Shown: positions 43,055 through 51,843, counted from the first letter of the stretch. The stretch is 64,000 nucleotides of DNA from Nocardia aurea (GCF_003123685.1 NZ_QCYJ01000132.1:62001-126000), one strand, 5' to 3'. The notes: generated from the letters alone by a model not told the origin. Made by a program: numbers and translations.

Positions 43055-43522
43055 ATGATGCAACCGGAAAACAACGTGCTGCGAACACGGGACGCCATCG
43101 TCGAGGCCGTTCACCGAAGCTGGTGGAACGTCGACCGAGAACTCGGAGTAGGAAGCGAACTGTTGTTCGCCGAGGGCGGAGTCTGCGTGATGCCTGCGCT
43201 TACGATGCGCGGTCGACATGAGATCGCGGAAGGGTATGCGAAGCGGCAGAGCAACGGTCCGCGGTTGTCGAGGCACCTGGTGTCGAACCTGGTCGCAACC
43301 TGCACCGACAGCGAGAGGGCTCACGCCTCGTACGCGCTCTCGCTGTTCGCTGCCAACGGCGTCGCTCCGCTGACGGTGTCCTCGCCCTCGGCGATCTGCG
43401 ATGTCGAGGACCGATTCGTCCTGACCTACAGCGGATGGCTGATCGAACACCGCGAACTCACTGCGGTGTTCGTGGCGCCGGACAACGACTCGGTCATGCT
43501 GCGCGCCGGGGAGAGTCGGTGA
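43055..43522 (+). CDS. SnoaL/NTF2-like protein
   Basis: 155 residues of the SnoaL-like cone fold: LRTRDAIVEAVHRSWWNVDR, LLFAEGGVCVMPALTMRGRH and EIAEGYAKRQSNGPR, then RHLVSNLVATCTDSERAHAS. Members act as isomerases, hydrolases or small-subunit partners of oxygenases. Its stop overlaps the GTG of the hydrolase gene. Two adjacent ATG codons (43055 and 43058) are possible starts. A role in the ring-cleavage pathway is inferred. Confidence 0.75.
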   Translation: MMQPENNVLRTRDAIVEAVHRSWWNVDRELGVGSELLFAEGGVCVMPALTMRGRHEIAEGYAKRQSNGPRLSRHLVSNLVATCTDSERAHASYALSLFAANGVAPLTVSSPSAICDVEDRFVLTYSGWLIEHRELTAVFVAPDNDSVMLRAGESR

Positions 43523-44220
43523 CTTCGCAGGTGGGTGTACCCGCTCCCGTCGTGCTACTGCACGGCTGGGGTGGGTCCTACGCCACCACGTGGCGTGGCT
43601 CGCGCATCGAGGAAGCGCTGCGTGCGGCAGGGCGCACCGTGCTCGAGATCGATTTGCCAGGCCACGGTCAGCGGCCCGTTTCCCACGATCCTGCCGACTA
43701 CGAGTTCCTCGCCGATCGGCTCGCCGAAGAGCTTCCTGCACGGGGAGTGCTCGATGCAATCGGGTTCTCGCTCGGCGGCAAGCTGCTCCTGGAACTCGCC
43801 ACCCAGCAACCCGGCCGACTTCGTCGGCTCGCCGTCGGGGGAGTGGGCGCGAATATCTTCCGCGCGGAGGCCGGTGCGGAAGTGGCGCAAGCACTGCTGC
43901 ACGGCCCCGCTTCCGATGCGCCGCAGGCCATTCGGTCGGTGGTGGCTGACGCGCTCGCATCCGGGAACGATCCCGCGGGCTTGGCGGCGGTGATCCGCCG
44001 GCCGCCACGTCCGATCAGCCGCGCAGCGCTGGCCGGAATCCGCTCGAAAGTTCTGCTCGTGGTAGGTGCGGACGATCGGATCGCAGAGGACCCGGAGCCT
44101 CTTATGCGAGCGGTCCCGGCTGCGCGGACCGTTGTCGTCGCAGGACTCGACCACACCGCGACCCCGTCATCAACCGAATTCGCCGCACTGGCCGTCGATT
44201 TCGTCCTCGCAGACAACTAG
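43519..44220 (+). CDS. Alpha/beta hydrolase (possible C-C bond hydrolase)
   Basis: 233 residues from a GTG coupled to the upstream stop (GTGA). Oxyanion motif LLHGWGGSY, nucleophile S84 in IGFSLGGKLL, Asp in VVGADDRI and His in GLDHTATPSS. MhpC/BphD-type hydrolases split ring-fission products, but this one is about 50 residues shorter than those, so an esterase is also possible. Its position after the extradiol dioxygenase supports the first reading. Confidence 0.82.
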   Translation: MTSQVGVPAPVVLLHGWGGSYATTWRGSRIEEALRAAGRTVLEIDLPGHGQRPVSHDPADYEFLADRLAEELPARGVLDAIGFSLGGKLLLELATQQPGRLRRLAVGGVGANIFRAEAGAEVAQALLHGPASDAPQAIRSVVADALASGNDPAGLAAVIRRPPRPISRAALAGIRSKVLLVVGADDRIAEDPEPLMRAVPAARTVVVAGLDHTATPSSTEFAALAVDFVLADN

Positions 44221-44225
44221 CCGCG

Positions 44226-44256
44226 CTCCTGCGCTGCCGTAGCGGCAGCGCGGGAG
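44226..44256 (+). terminator. Hairpin between hydrolase and thiolase genes
   Basis: CTCCTGCGCTGCCG (44226-44239) pairs with CGGCAGCGCGGGAG (44243-44256), 14 bp with one T-G wobble and a 3-base loop, in the 70-bp gap. It may separate or attenuate the thiolase gene from the ring-cleavage operon. Confidence 0.6.
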
Positions 44257-44290
44257 TGAACGCTGTCACCGATGCTCACTTGGAGGTTCC

Positions 44291-45517
44291 ATGCCCGACG
44301 CAGTCATCGTGGCGGCCGCGCGCTCGCCCATCGGGCGCGCCCGCAAAGGGTCGCTCGCCACTGTCCGCCCTGACGACCTCGCCACCCAGATGGTCCAAGC
44401 CGCATTGAGCCAGGTGCCCGAACTGGATCCGGCGACCGTCGATGATCTCGTGTTGGGCTGCGGTCTCCCAGGGGGTGAGCAGGGCAACAATCTCGGCCGA
44501 ATAGTCGCTGTCCTCGCGGGCTTGGACACGGTGCCGGGGACGACCATCACCCGGTACTGCGCGTCCTCGGTGCAATCCACGCGCATGGCACTGCACGCGA
44601 TCAGAGCCGGCGAAGGCGAAGTGTTCGTGTCGGCGGGCGTCGAGACGGTCTCCCGATTCGGGAAAGGCAGCTCCGATTCTCTGCTCGACACCCGGAATCC
44701 GGTATTCGACCAGGCACAAGCCCGCACGGCCGCACACGCCGAACAGGGGGTCGAGGACTGGATAGACCCCCGCACGAACGGTCTCCTGCCTGATGTCTAT
44801 ATCGCCATGGGACAGACTGCCGAGAACGTCGCACGATTGCATGGTGTGAGCCGCGAGGAGATGGACCGGTTCGCCGTTCGTTCGCAGAATCTTGCGGAGA
44901 AGGCAATCGCCGACGGATTCTTCGACCTCGAAATCACCCCCGTCCGATTGACCGACGGATCGGTTGTGAGTGCGGATGACGGTCCGCGCCCTGGCGTGAC
45001 CTACGAGGCTCTGGAGCGGCTCGAACCGGTCTTTCGAGCGAACGGACTTGTCACCGCAGGCAACTGCTGCCCGCTCAACGACGGCGCGGCCGCCCTGATC
45101 GTCATGTCGGACACTCGAGCGAGCGAACTCGGGATCGTTCCCCTGGCACGAATCGTTTCGACAGCAGTGACCGCGTTGTCTCCCGAGATCATGGGTATGG
45201 GCCCGGTGGAAGCATCTCGGCAAGCTTTGGCCCGTGCCGGAATGACCATTGGAGACGTCGATCTCGTCGAGATCAACGAAGCATTCGCCGCGCAGGTCAT
45301 TCCCTCGGCGCGAACGCTGGGCATCGATCCGTTCGGTGAGAAATTGAATGTCCACGGCGGTGCCATCGCGCTTGGCCACCCGTTCGGGATGACGGGTGCC
45401 CGTATCACCACGACTTTGCTCAACGGATTGCGGGCTACCGGCAAGACCATCGGCCTGGAGGCGATGTGCGTTGGTGGCGGGCAAGGTATGGCGATGGTCA
45501 TCGAGCGCCTGTCATGA
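44291..45517 (+). CDS. Acetyl-CoA acyltransferase (thiolase)
   Basis: 408 residues. Nucleophile C90 is in TRYCASSVQS, the His in GGAIALGHPFGMTGAR and the second Cys in EAMCVGGGQGMA. GGAGG precedes the ATG. It splits 3-ketoacyl-CoA such as acetoacetyl-CoA to acetyl-CoA. Together with the acetoacetyl-CoA synthetase at 31.6-33.6 kb it can take acetoacetate to two acetyl-CoA. Confidence 0.93.
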   Translation: MPDAVIVAAARSPIGRARKGSLATVRPDDLATQMVQAALSQVPELDPATVDDLVLGCGLPGGEQGNNLGRIVAVLAGLDTVPGTTITRYCASSVQSTRMALHAIRAGEGEVFVSAGVETVSRFGKGSSDSLLDTRNPVFDQAQARTAAHAEQGVEDWIDPRTNGLLPDVYIAMGQTAENVARLHGVSREEMDRFAVRSQNLAEKAIADGFFDLEITPVRLTDGSVVSADDGPRPGVTYEALERLEPVFRANGLVTAGNCCPLNDGAAALIVMSDTRASELGIVPLARIVSTAVTALSPEIMGMGPVEASRQALARAGMTIGDVDLVEINEAFAAQVIPSARTLGIDPFGEKLNVHGGAIALGHPFGMTGARITTTLLNGLRATGKTIGLEAMCVGGGQGMAMVIERLS

Positions 45518-45610
45518 CACTGCGCGGAAACGGTGCTCACCGACCGGAACACTGTCGATCGGAGCGAACCGACCAATCCGTGATCTCCGATGCGAGATAG
45601 AGGGTCGCAG

Positions 45611-45829
45611 ATGGGTCCGGTCGATCGCAGAGATATCCTCGAACTCGCACGGATTTGGGCCCCCTACGGCGGAGCGCCCGCAGGTGAGATCTTGGTTCGA
45701 TTCGGGATCAGCCGCCCGGACTTCTACAAAAGGGTATTGCACGCGCTTCCAGGCTGCACTGACTTCTTCTTGAGTGAGGAAGAAGCCCGCGCAGTGCGCG
45801 ATGTGGCGTTGAGGTTCGTTTCGATCTAG
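45611..45829 (+). CDS. DUF3263-like small protein
   Basis: 72 residues. RRDILELARIWAPYGGAPAG, ILVRFGISRPDFYKRVLHAL resembles actinobacterial DUF3263 proteins, which have a helix-turn-helix-like core. I chose the ATG at 45611 with GAGGG 7 bp upstream; an ATG at 45590 is less well placed. Function unknown; a DNA-binding role is a guess. Confidence 0.65.
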   Translation: MGPVDRRDILELARIWAPYGGAPAGEILVRFGISRPDFYKRVLHALPGCTDFFLSEEEARAVRDVALRFVSI

Positions 45830-45837
45830 CCACGACA

Positions 45838-46134
45838 TCAATTGTTGCCATTACAGCACCTTCCCTTTGAACACCCTGTCGGCGAATCGGGCCGGAAACA
45901 CCTTTGAATCCTCAGTTCCGCCAGCCCGGCGACGGCCGATTTCCATATGCTGTAGGCGGTCCCGAGACCAGCGGTGGTATTGAACTTGAGCATTCCGCCC
46001 TCGATTCCCAGCGAACCGGCGTCGATTTCGATGATGGATCGTCGGCCGCGGGGGCGGGACTCGGCGCGATGTGACGGTGCGCCGGGTTCGATGGTCAGGG
46101 TGCCGTGCTGAACGCGGAGGCGTTGCCGACACCC
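45838..46134 (-). pseudogene. 5'-truncated fragment of an unknown gene
   Basis: An open minus-strand frame without a start codon reads RQRLRVQHGTLTIEPGAPSH, then RGRRSIIEIDAGSLGIEGG, MLKFNTTAGLGTAYSIWKSA and VAGLAELR. It looks like real protein with repeated short beta strands, but a TAA precedes it and its last 25 residues are odd. No family recognised; a decayed gene is the best reading. Confidence 0.4.
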
Positions 46135-46748
46135 TGCTTACAAATCAGTTCAGAACTAATCGGTGTGTCGGGCTGAACTGCGGTGCAACGTATTCATCAC
46201 CACTGGGATGGTTGATCGGGTGAAACCAGCTACCGACCGGGTTGTTCGGGGCCTCGGGGGCGATGTGCTGGCGGCGGAGCCTGTGAGGATGTCCCGGGAG
46301 GGCGTCGCCCCGACGTCCTCCAGCTGTGCTTAGGTCATGTCTTCTGCGGGTCGCACGAGTGTTGTAGGACATCGGTGCCACCTGGATCCGACCTGCCGAA
46401 GTCAAGCTTCGAATCGCCTTTCCCAGTGACAGAACCGTATTCGACAGCGGCGGACATGCGGATTCGGATAGAGCGGCGTGTCCTGCGGGCAGCGACGGCG
46501 TGTCCTGGTTCGCTTCAAGGGTGGCTGGTCTACGTTCGATGGGCTCCGGAACGGTTTCTGCTCGTTCGGGTCAGATGCGCGAAATAGCATAAGCGCAGGC
46601 ACGGCGTTTTTCCCAAATGTCGATGGGTTCGGATCTGGCAAACACGGACGATTTGCCAACAAATACGTTGTTCCTCCAACTGCCGGAAGGACATTGCTTC
46701 CATGGGCTACTCAAGTGGACGGTTTTTGCATGTACAGGAGTCAGCCAA
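46135..46748. other. Gene-free region upstream of the glycine-rich protein gene
   Basis: About 600 bp with no convincing coding frame on either strand. The last 150 bp are less GC-rich and include TTTTTCCC and AACACGGACGATTTGCC, the likely promoter zone of the secreted protein gene. Nothing else was recognised. Confidence 0.4.
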
Positions 46749-47864
46749 GTGACAGCCCCTCCGGCGATTCGCCCGCGCAGTCGATTCGTCGGGCGAGCAA
46801 TTATCGGCGCGTGCGCCGTCACTCTGGCTGCGGCATCGCTGATTATCAGTCCGCCACCGGCATCGGCGGAGCCACCCAGGTGGGACAACTGCGACCTGCC
46901 TACCTGGGACGAGTGGTTCTCCAATACCAATCGCATCGCCCGATGCACCTTCATGCTGGACCCCGCAAAGGAACCGTTCACCCCTGCTGAGCAGAAGTTC
47001 ACGTTCACTGTCCCCCCGTTCAATGTTACCGAAATCGTCGTTACTGCCATCGGAGGCAAGGGCGGTAAGGGCGGAAACGGAATTGCAGGTGCGGTGGGTG
47101 GGTCCGGCGGGTTGGGAGCGCAGGTTACCTCGCGGTTCATGGTGAAACCGCACGAACAACTGACCGTTATCGTCGGGCGCAGCGCCCCCGAGTTACAGGA
47201 TGGCCGTATCGGTGGTGCAGGTGGTGATGCCACAGAGATCCGGGCCGCCGACGAGAGTCAATTGATCATCGCCGCCGGCGGCGGCGGCGGTGGCGCGGCC
47301 GGAAGCGGGCAGGGCGACGGCTACCGCGGAGGCCCAGGGGGCACAGTCGACAGCAGGCCGGATTGTGTGGGGTGCGGAACAGCGGGCGCAGCAGGACACG
47401 GCGGGGACAGTGCGTCGACCAGTACGGTCCCCGGAGGCAGTCCGGACATCATCGCCAGTCCATACCGAGGTAGTGCTGGGCGGCCGGGTCAGGTTGCTGC
47501 AGATAAGGCCGAGAACTGTCCGTCCGGGGGAGCCTCCAACGAGGACAGCCGCGGTGGGAGCGGCGGTTCCCCTAATGGAGACCACAGCGGTGGAGGCGGC
47601 GGTGGAGGTGGCAACCCGGGTGGATGCGGAGGCTTCCACGGTTCAACCCAAAGTTTCAACGGTGGAGGTGGTAGCGGGGGTGGCGCAGGCATGTCACAAA
47701 GCGCAGGTATGGACACAGAAATCGCCACCACCGCAACATCTTCGGGCGTCTGCCGTGACCCTGATATCCCAGCCCCCTCGACACGCCATGGCTCAGTGGT
47801 CATCTGCTTCGAACACGGCCCGGTCCCGCTGGCTATTGAGGAATGGATCAGTTCACAGTCCTGA
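46749..47864 (+). CDS. Secreted glycine-rich protein
   Basis: 371 residues from GTG 46749, with AGGAG 9 bp upstream; the frame is open earlier but a normal signal peptide starts here (RSRFVGRAIIGACAVTLAAA, cleavage likely after PPPASA). A short Cys-containing segment (WDNCDLPTWDEW, ARCTFML) precedes a beta-strand unit TFTVPPFNVTEIVVTAIGGK and a glycine-rich body with runs of GGGG (GGSGG, AGGGGGGGAAGS, GGGGGGGGNPGGCGG). The pattern of a short hydrophobic strand, GxGG loops and PHEQLTVIVG resembles the glycine-rich domain of ALK-type receptors and bacterial homologues. C-terminal Cys pair in SSGVCRD and SVVICFE. Probably envelope-attached or released; function unknown. It stands alone. Confidence 0.8.
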   Translation: MTAPPAIRPRSRFVGRAIIGACAVTLAAASLIISPPPASAEPPRWDNCDLPTWDEWFSNTNRIARCTFMLDPAKEPFTPAEQKFTFTVPPFNVTEIVVTAIGGKGGKGGNGIAGAVGGSGGLGAQVTSRFMVKPHEQLTVIVGRSAPELQDGRIGGAGGDATEIRAADESQLIIAAGGGGGGAAGSGQGDGYRGGPGGTVDSRPDCVGCGTAGAAGHGGDSASTSTVPGGSPDIIASPYRGSAGRPGQVAADKAENCPSGGASNEDSRGGSGGSPNGDHSGGGGGGGGNPGGCGGFHGSTQSFNGGGGSGGGAGMSQSAGMDTEIATTATSSGVCRDPDIPAPSTRHGSVVICFEHGPVPLAIEEWISSQS

Positions 47865-48456
47865 ATCGTGAGTTCGGCGCCCACCCGGCGACAACCCCGG
47901 AGCTGTCCGATTACGGGAAGGCCCTATGTGTCAGCCTGACGTGAGTCCGCTGGTTCACAGCAACTCAGGGTTGTAGCGCGAGAGACGGATCGATTACCAC
48001 GATGACTACCACCAGCACGACGCGTCGGTGGTCCGAAGAGAGTGTCGGGATGGGTAGCTGAATCCCCCGGGGAGAGTCCGGAGGCTCATGCGCTGCCTTG
48101 AACGACTCCGCGCTCGAGCAGGTCTATTACGCAAAGACCCGCCCGCCCGCAGAACCTACGCCGGCCACATGACATTTACGGGAGCATCCCGCAGACGGTG
48201 ATCGATCGGGTGCGGAAGTGGCGACCGATCTGCCAGGCAGGTCAGCGGACTGCTGCCGCGGCAACGGCTGCCGCACCGGAATAGCCGCCAAGTGAATGCG
48301 GCTTATGGGAAACTTCGAGTAGGCCACATAGATAAGATAGATTATGTTATGATTCATGCCTGTTGGCCGCCCCGGCGGCCGAGCGAGTGGCGTTGTTCGG
48401 TGTCGAGTCCGGTTCGGTCCTGGCTCGTCGACGATTCGAAGACAAGGAAGTCACCG
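47865..48456. other. Intergenic region with the SDR promoter
   Basis: About 590 bp without a clear gene. The final 120 bp turn AT-rich (GATAAGATAGATTATGTT around 48331-48350). The decamer TTATGTTATG at 48342-48351 also occurs upstream of the ferredoxin gene (51589-51598). It may be a shared -10 region or operator of the TetR protein at 49.4 kb. Confidence 0.45.
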
Positions 48457-49326
48457 ATGCTCAGATCCAAGACCGCGCGATCCCATGTCGGCAAAGTTGT
48501 CGCGATTACCGGCGGTGCCCGGGGGATCGGGTTCGCCACGGCCGTCGCGCTGGCGGGTGAGGGCGCATCCGTCGCGCTCGGCGATCTCGACGGTGACCGA
48601 GCGCGGGCTGCCGCCGAGGGGCTGGGTGTCGCGGCGTACGGCGGGCACCTCGACGTCAGTGACCGTGTCTCCTTCCGGGAGTTCATCGCCGAGGTGGAGC
48701 AACGGCTGGGGCCTATCGACGTCTTGATCAACAATGCCGGGATCATGCCGTTGGGGCGGATTCTGGAGGAAGACGAGGGACTGACCCGCAAGATCATCGA
48801 TATCAATCTGCACGGCCCGATCATCGGGACCAAACTGGTGGCGCCGTCGATGGCGGCCCGTGGCGGAGGGCACATCATCAATGTGTCCTCTGCGGTCGGA
48901 CGTGTCGCTCTGGCGGGCGCGGTGACCTACAGCGCGTCGAAGTACGGACTCATCGGTTTCACCGAAGCGGCTCGCGCCGAACTGCGCGACAGTGGTGTCG
49001 AAGTGTCGTGCGTTGTACCGATGATCGTCAATACCCAACTGGGGGCGGGATTGTCGACCGTGAAGGGCCAGCGCACGGTGGAGGCCGCCGATGTCGCGAA
49101 CGCGATTGTCGAAGTGATCGCCAAGCCGCGCTTCGAGGCGTGGGTTCCTGTGACGGGCCGACTGCTCTATACGCTGATGTCGCTGGTTCCTCGGCGTTGG
49201 TCCGAAGCGATCAGCCGCAATGTCGGCGCCGCGCACGTTCTCGACCGTCCGGATCGGGCGGCCCGCGACTCCTACGAGTCCGGTGTCCGCGGACTCGTCG
49301 AAGATCACCGGAACCGACAGCAGTAG
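48457..49326 (+). CDS. Short-chain dehydrogenase/reductase
   Basis: 289 residues. TGGARGIG at the NAD site, NNAGIMPLG, and the catalytic NVSSAVGRV and TYSASKYGLIGFTE. The C-terminus RLLYTLMSLVPRRWSEAISR is typical of SDRs acting on long or hydrophobic alcohols. The ATG at 48457 has AAGGAAG 7 bp upstream. It converges with the tetR gene, 33 bp away. It belongs to the P450 cluster at 48-57 kb by position and by the shared upstream decamer. Confidence 0.88.
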   Translation: MLRSKTARSHVGKVVAITGGARGIGFATAVALAGEGASVALGDLDGDRARAAAEGLGVAAYGGHLDVSDRVSFREFIAEVEQRLGPIDVLINNAGIMPLGRILEEDEGLTRKIIDINLHGPIIGTKLVAPSMAARGGGHIINVSSAVGRVALAGAVTYSASKYGLIGFTEAARAELRDSGVEVSCVVPMIVNTQLGAGLSTVKGQRTVEAADVANAIVEVIAKPRFEAWVPVTGRLLYTLMSLVPRRWSEAISRNVGAAHVLDRPDRAARDSYESGVRGLVEDHRNRQQ

Positions 49327-49359
49327 GGATCGTCCGGAACGCGATCGACCTCGCGGGCA

Positions 49360-49917
49360 TCAGTGCACGCTGTTGTCCGCGTATCGGGTGATGACGCCTT
49401 CGAACTCGTCGAACACGCGGTGCAGCTCTTCGATATCGACCGGTGAGCGCCAGGACTGCATGCCGATGAGCAGGCTGATACCCATCACCGAGAGCAGATC
49501 CGCCTTTGCCTCGTCATCGATCAGATCGCGTACCAGGGTGCGCAGTGCTTCGAACCGGCTGTGATCCACACGGCGCTGGAATTCTGCGACGATCGGATCA
49601 CCGTTGCTCCACGCGCGTATGGCGATTTCCGCCCCGTGCGGGACCTGAATGGCCAGCTCTTTCATCAGGCGGACCCGGTCACTGGGATCAGCTGGTCTGG
49701 AGGACAGTTCGGCGATGCGATCGGTTCGCTCTTTCTCCCAATATTCCAGAAGATCGGTGACGAAATTCGCCCAATTTCCGAAATAGTTGTAGAACGATCC
49801 CGTTGTCACATTCAGCATTTTGCACAGGGTCGACATCTTGAGCGAGTGGTGTCCTCGATCGGCAAGTATCCGCATCGCGGCCTCGAAATAATCTTCTCGT
49901 GTCACCGACAACCGCAA
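49360..49917 (-). CDS. TetR-family transcriptional regulator
   Basis: 185 residues. Helix-turn-helix at 8-50: DYFEAAMRILADRGHHSLKM, then LCKMLNVTTGSFYNYFGNWA. The C-terminal ligand domain is unspecific. The start is TTG 49917 with GGGAGA 10 bp upstream or GTG 49905. It probably controls the surrounding SDR, aldehyde dehydrogenase and P450 genes; the palindrome at 51574-51602 is a candidate operator. Confidence 0.88.
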   Translation of the reverse strand: MRLSVTREDYFEAAMRILADRGHHSLKMSTLCKMLNVTTGSFYNYFGNWANFVTDLLEYWEKERTDRIAELSSRPADPSDRVRLMKELAIQVPHGAEIAIRAWSNGDPIVAEFQRRVDHSRFEALRTLVRDLIDDEAKADLLSVMGISLLIGMQSWRSPVDIEELHRVFDEFEGVITRYADNSVH

Positions 49918-50081
49918 CGGATATCAGTCTCCCTAAAATAGCGCGGACACACTGCCCGACATGATCGGCCTCAGTATACTCGCGCTCCGCGCGTATTACG
50001 GTCGGGCTGCCGGGTGAAGGGCCGGGGACGAGTTCGACCGGCCCGTGTGGTGAGGCCGGTCGCGGTGTTTGTTTCGAAAGG

Positions 50082-51515
50082 TCAGAACACGCGTCGCAGA
50101 AGCCACTTCTTCGCGGTGGTGTAGGGCGGATAGAGAATATTCGGATCCGGCCAGGTCGTTTTGCGGACGACGGATTTGCGGTGACTGAAGGTCTCGAATC
50201 CCCAGCGGCCGTGATATGCGCCCATTCCGCTGTTTCCCACCCCGCCGAACGGGAGTTGGTGGACCAGCACCTGGAACATGAGGTGGTTGATCACGGTGCT
50301 GCCGTTGCTGATTTCGGTCAGGATGCGCCGCTGGGTTCGACGGTCGGAGCTGAACAGGTAGACAGCGAGTGGTTTGGGGCCACCACGGACGTGAGCGATC
50401 GCCGCGTCGAGAGAGTCGATGGTGATCACGGGCAGAACCGGTCCGAAGATCTCCTCGGTCATCAGGGGTGAGTCGATATCGGGATCGATCACGATCGTCA
50501 GCTCGGCCCGCGCTCGATCGGCGTCGACGGTCCCACCGTGGACGATCCGGCCACCGCTGCTGTTCAGCATGTCCGCGATGCGCGCGGCGTGCCGGGAGTG
50601 CACCAAAGGCAGCAACGTATCGCGGTCGGCTCCGAAATCGGTGATCGCGCGACGCAATTCGGTGATGAACTGCTCGCGTTGATCGAGATGGACGAGCACA
50701 TAGTCCGGGGCAACGCAGGTCTGGCCGGAGTTCATCGCCTTGGTCCAGGCGATGCGGCGCGCTGCGACCCGCAGGTCGGCGTCCTCGGCGAGGATGACCG
50801 GACTCTTGCCGCCGAGTTCGAGGGTCACCGGCGTCAGATGTTCGGCAGCACCGGCCATAACGGCCTTGCCGATCTGTGCGCCGCCGGTGAAGAACACATG
50901 GTCCAACCCGTGGCCCAGCAATTGTTGTGTCTGCTCTGCCGCCCCTTGGACCACGGCGAACGCCTGCGGGTCGAGATAGTTCGGAATCAGTTCGGCCAGC
51001 AACGCCGACACTGTCGGGGCGTGCTCGGACGGTTTGACGATGGCGCAGTTGCCCGCTGCGATCGCACCGACGAGCGGTGCCAGGGTGAGGAAGACGGGAT
51101 AGTTCCACGGCCCGATGACCAGGGCTACCCCCAGAGGCTCGTACTGGTACCAGGCACGGCCGGGCCGCGCGCTCAACGGAATCCCGGTACGGCGTGGCCG
51201 CATCCATGACCTCAGATGTCCTCGCGCATAGCGCGATTCCGCGATCACAGGTGCCAGGTCGGCCAGCCATCCCTCCGTTGCGGGGCGTCCCAGGTCCGCG
51301 GCGAGCGCGGCGATGAATTCCTGCTCGCGTTCGACGAGCAGGGCCTCCAGTGCGAGCAATTGGTCCTTGCGCCACTGATCAGACAGTGTGCGCCCCGTAG
51401 CGAATCGGGTGCGCAGCCGCTGGACCGCTGCCGTGATCTCGGTGTTCGAGGTGGTCGTGAGAGTGGGATGCGCGGTGGTGGGCGTCGATGTGTGCGCAGG
51501 TGCTGGCTCGGACAT
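50082..51515 (-). CDS. Aldehyde dehydrogenase (fatty-aldehyde/coniferyl-aldehyde type)
   Basis: 477 residues. Catalytic Glu in VTLELGGKSPV and Cys in MNSGQTCVAPDYV; EEIFGPVLPVITID and PFGGVGNSGMGAYHG present. The class lacks the long N-terminal extension and ends in YPPYTTAKKWLLRR, typical of ALDH3-like enzymes for long-chain or hydrophobic aldehydes. AAGGAGA precedes the ATG. It is divergent from the ferredoxin-reductase-P450 operon across an AT-rich gap with a palindrome. It likely oxidises an aldehyde formed after P450 hydroxylation. Confidence 0.9.
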   Translation of the reverse strand: MSEPAPAHTSTPTTAHPTLTTTSNTEITAAVQRLRTRFATGRTLSDQWRKDQLLALEALLVEREQEFIAALAADLGRPATEGWLADLAPVIAESRYARGHLRSWMRPRRTGIPLSARPGRAWYQYEPLGVALVIGPWNYPVFLTLAPLVGAIAAGNCAIVKPSEHAPTVSALLAELIPNYLDPQAFAVVQGAAEQTQQLLGHGLDHVFFTGGAQIGKAVMAGAAEHLTPVTLELGGKSPVILAEDADLRVAARRIAWTKAMNSGQTCVAPDYVLVHLDQREQFITELRRAITDFGADRDTLLPLVHSRHAARIADMLNSSGGRIVHGGTVDADRARAELTIVIDPDIDSPLMTEEIFGPVLPVITIDSLDAAIAHVRGGPKPLAVYLFSSDRRTQRRILTEISNGSTVINHLMFQVLVHQLPFGGVGNSGMGAYHGRWGFETFSHRKSVVRKTTWPDPNILYPPYTTAKKWLLRRVF

Positions 51516-51573
51516 GAATTGTCTCCTTCGTTGGAGTGTGGTGGCAATCCGGTGGAAACGGCGCCGACCTTTG

Positions 51574-51602
51574 CAAACATATCATGAGTTATGTTATGTT
51601 TG
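51574..51602. promoter_or_regulatory. Palindrome in the divergent promoter of aldehyde dehydrogenase and ferredoxin genes
   Basis: CAAACATA (51574-51581) and TATGTTTG (51595-51602) are exact inverted repeats 13 bp apart. The interval holds TTATGTTATG (51589-51598), shared with the SDR promoter at 48342. A TetR-type operator and/or -10 region is plausible. Confidence 0.5.
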
Positions 51603-51646
51603 ACTGCGATGCGGAGTGCATCGACCGGCCGCGAAGGAGTGCCGTC

Positions 51647-51841
51647 ATGAAAGTCGCCGTCGACTACAGCAGGTGCGCGGGTCTCGGTATCTGTGAGTCG
51701 TTCGCCTCGGAGATCTTCGAAATCGATGAGAGCGGTGCCCTGCTGGTTCGGCGCGCCGAGATACCCCAGCAGATTGGCGCTGCGGTACGCGCCGCTGTCG
51801 CGGGATGCCCGACCGAGGCGCTACGCCTCGAGGACGACTAG
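51647..51841 (+). CDS. 3Fe-4S ferredoxin
   Basis: 64 residues. Ligands are the two Cys in CAGLGIC and the Cys in VAGCPTEAL; the position that would be a fourth Cys is Leu, so a 3Fe-4S cluster is expected. ATG at 51647 with GAAGGAG 8 bp upstream. It carries electrons from the reductase encoded 3 bp downstream to the P450 that follows. Confidence 0.92.
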   Translation: MKVAVDYSRCAGLGICESFASEIFEIDESGALLVRRAEIPQQIGAAVRAAVAGCPTEALRLEDD

Positions 51842-51843
51842 CG

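Noticed and set aside
47040..47700. Repeated GGTGG-type units that resemble a tandem DNA repeat or CRISPR
   Set aside because: They encode glycine runs in a signal-peptide protein; no regular spacers.
48040..48080. GGGTAG followed by CCCCCGGGG, as a fourth copy of the 28-bp element
   Set aside because: The second half-site and the spacing are missing.
49996..51375. Minus-strand open frame of 459 codons
   Set aside because: It is the out-of-frame shadow of the aldehyde dehydrogenase gene; extreme Arg/Pro content and no motif.
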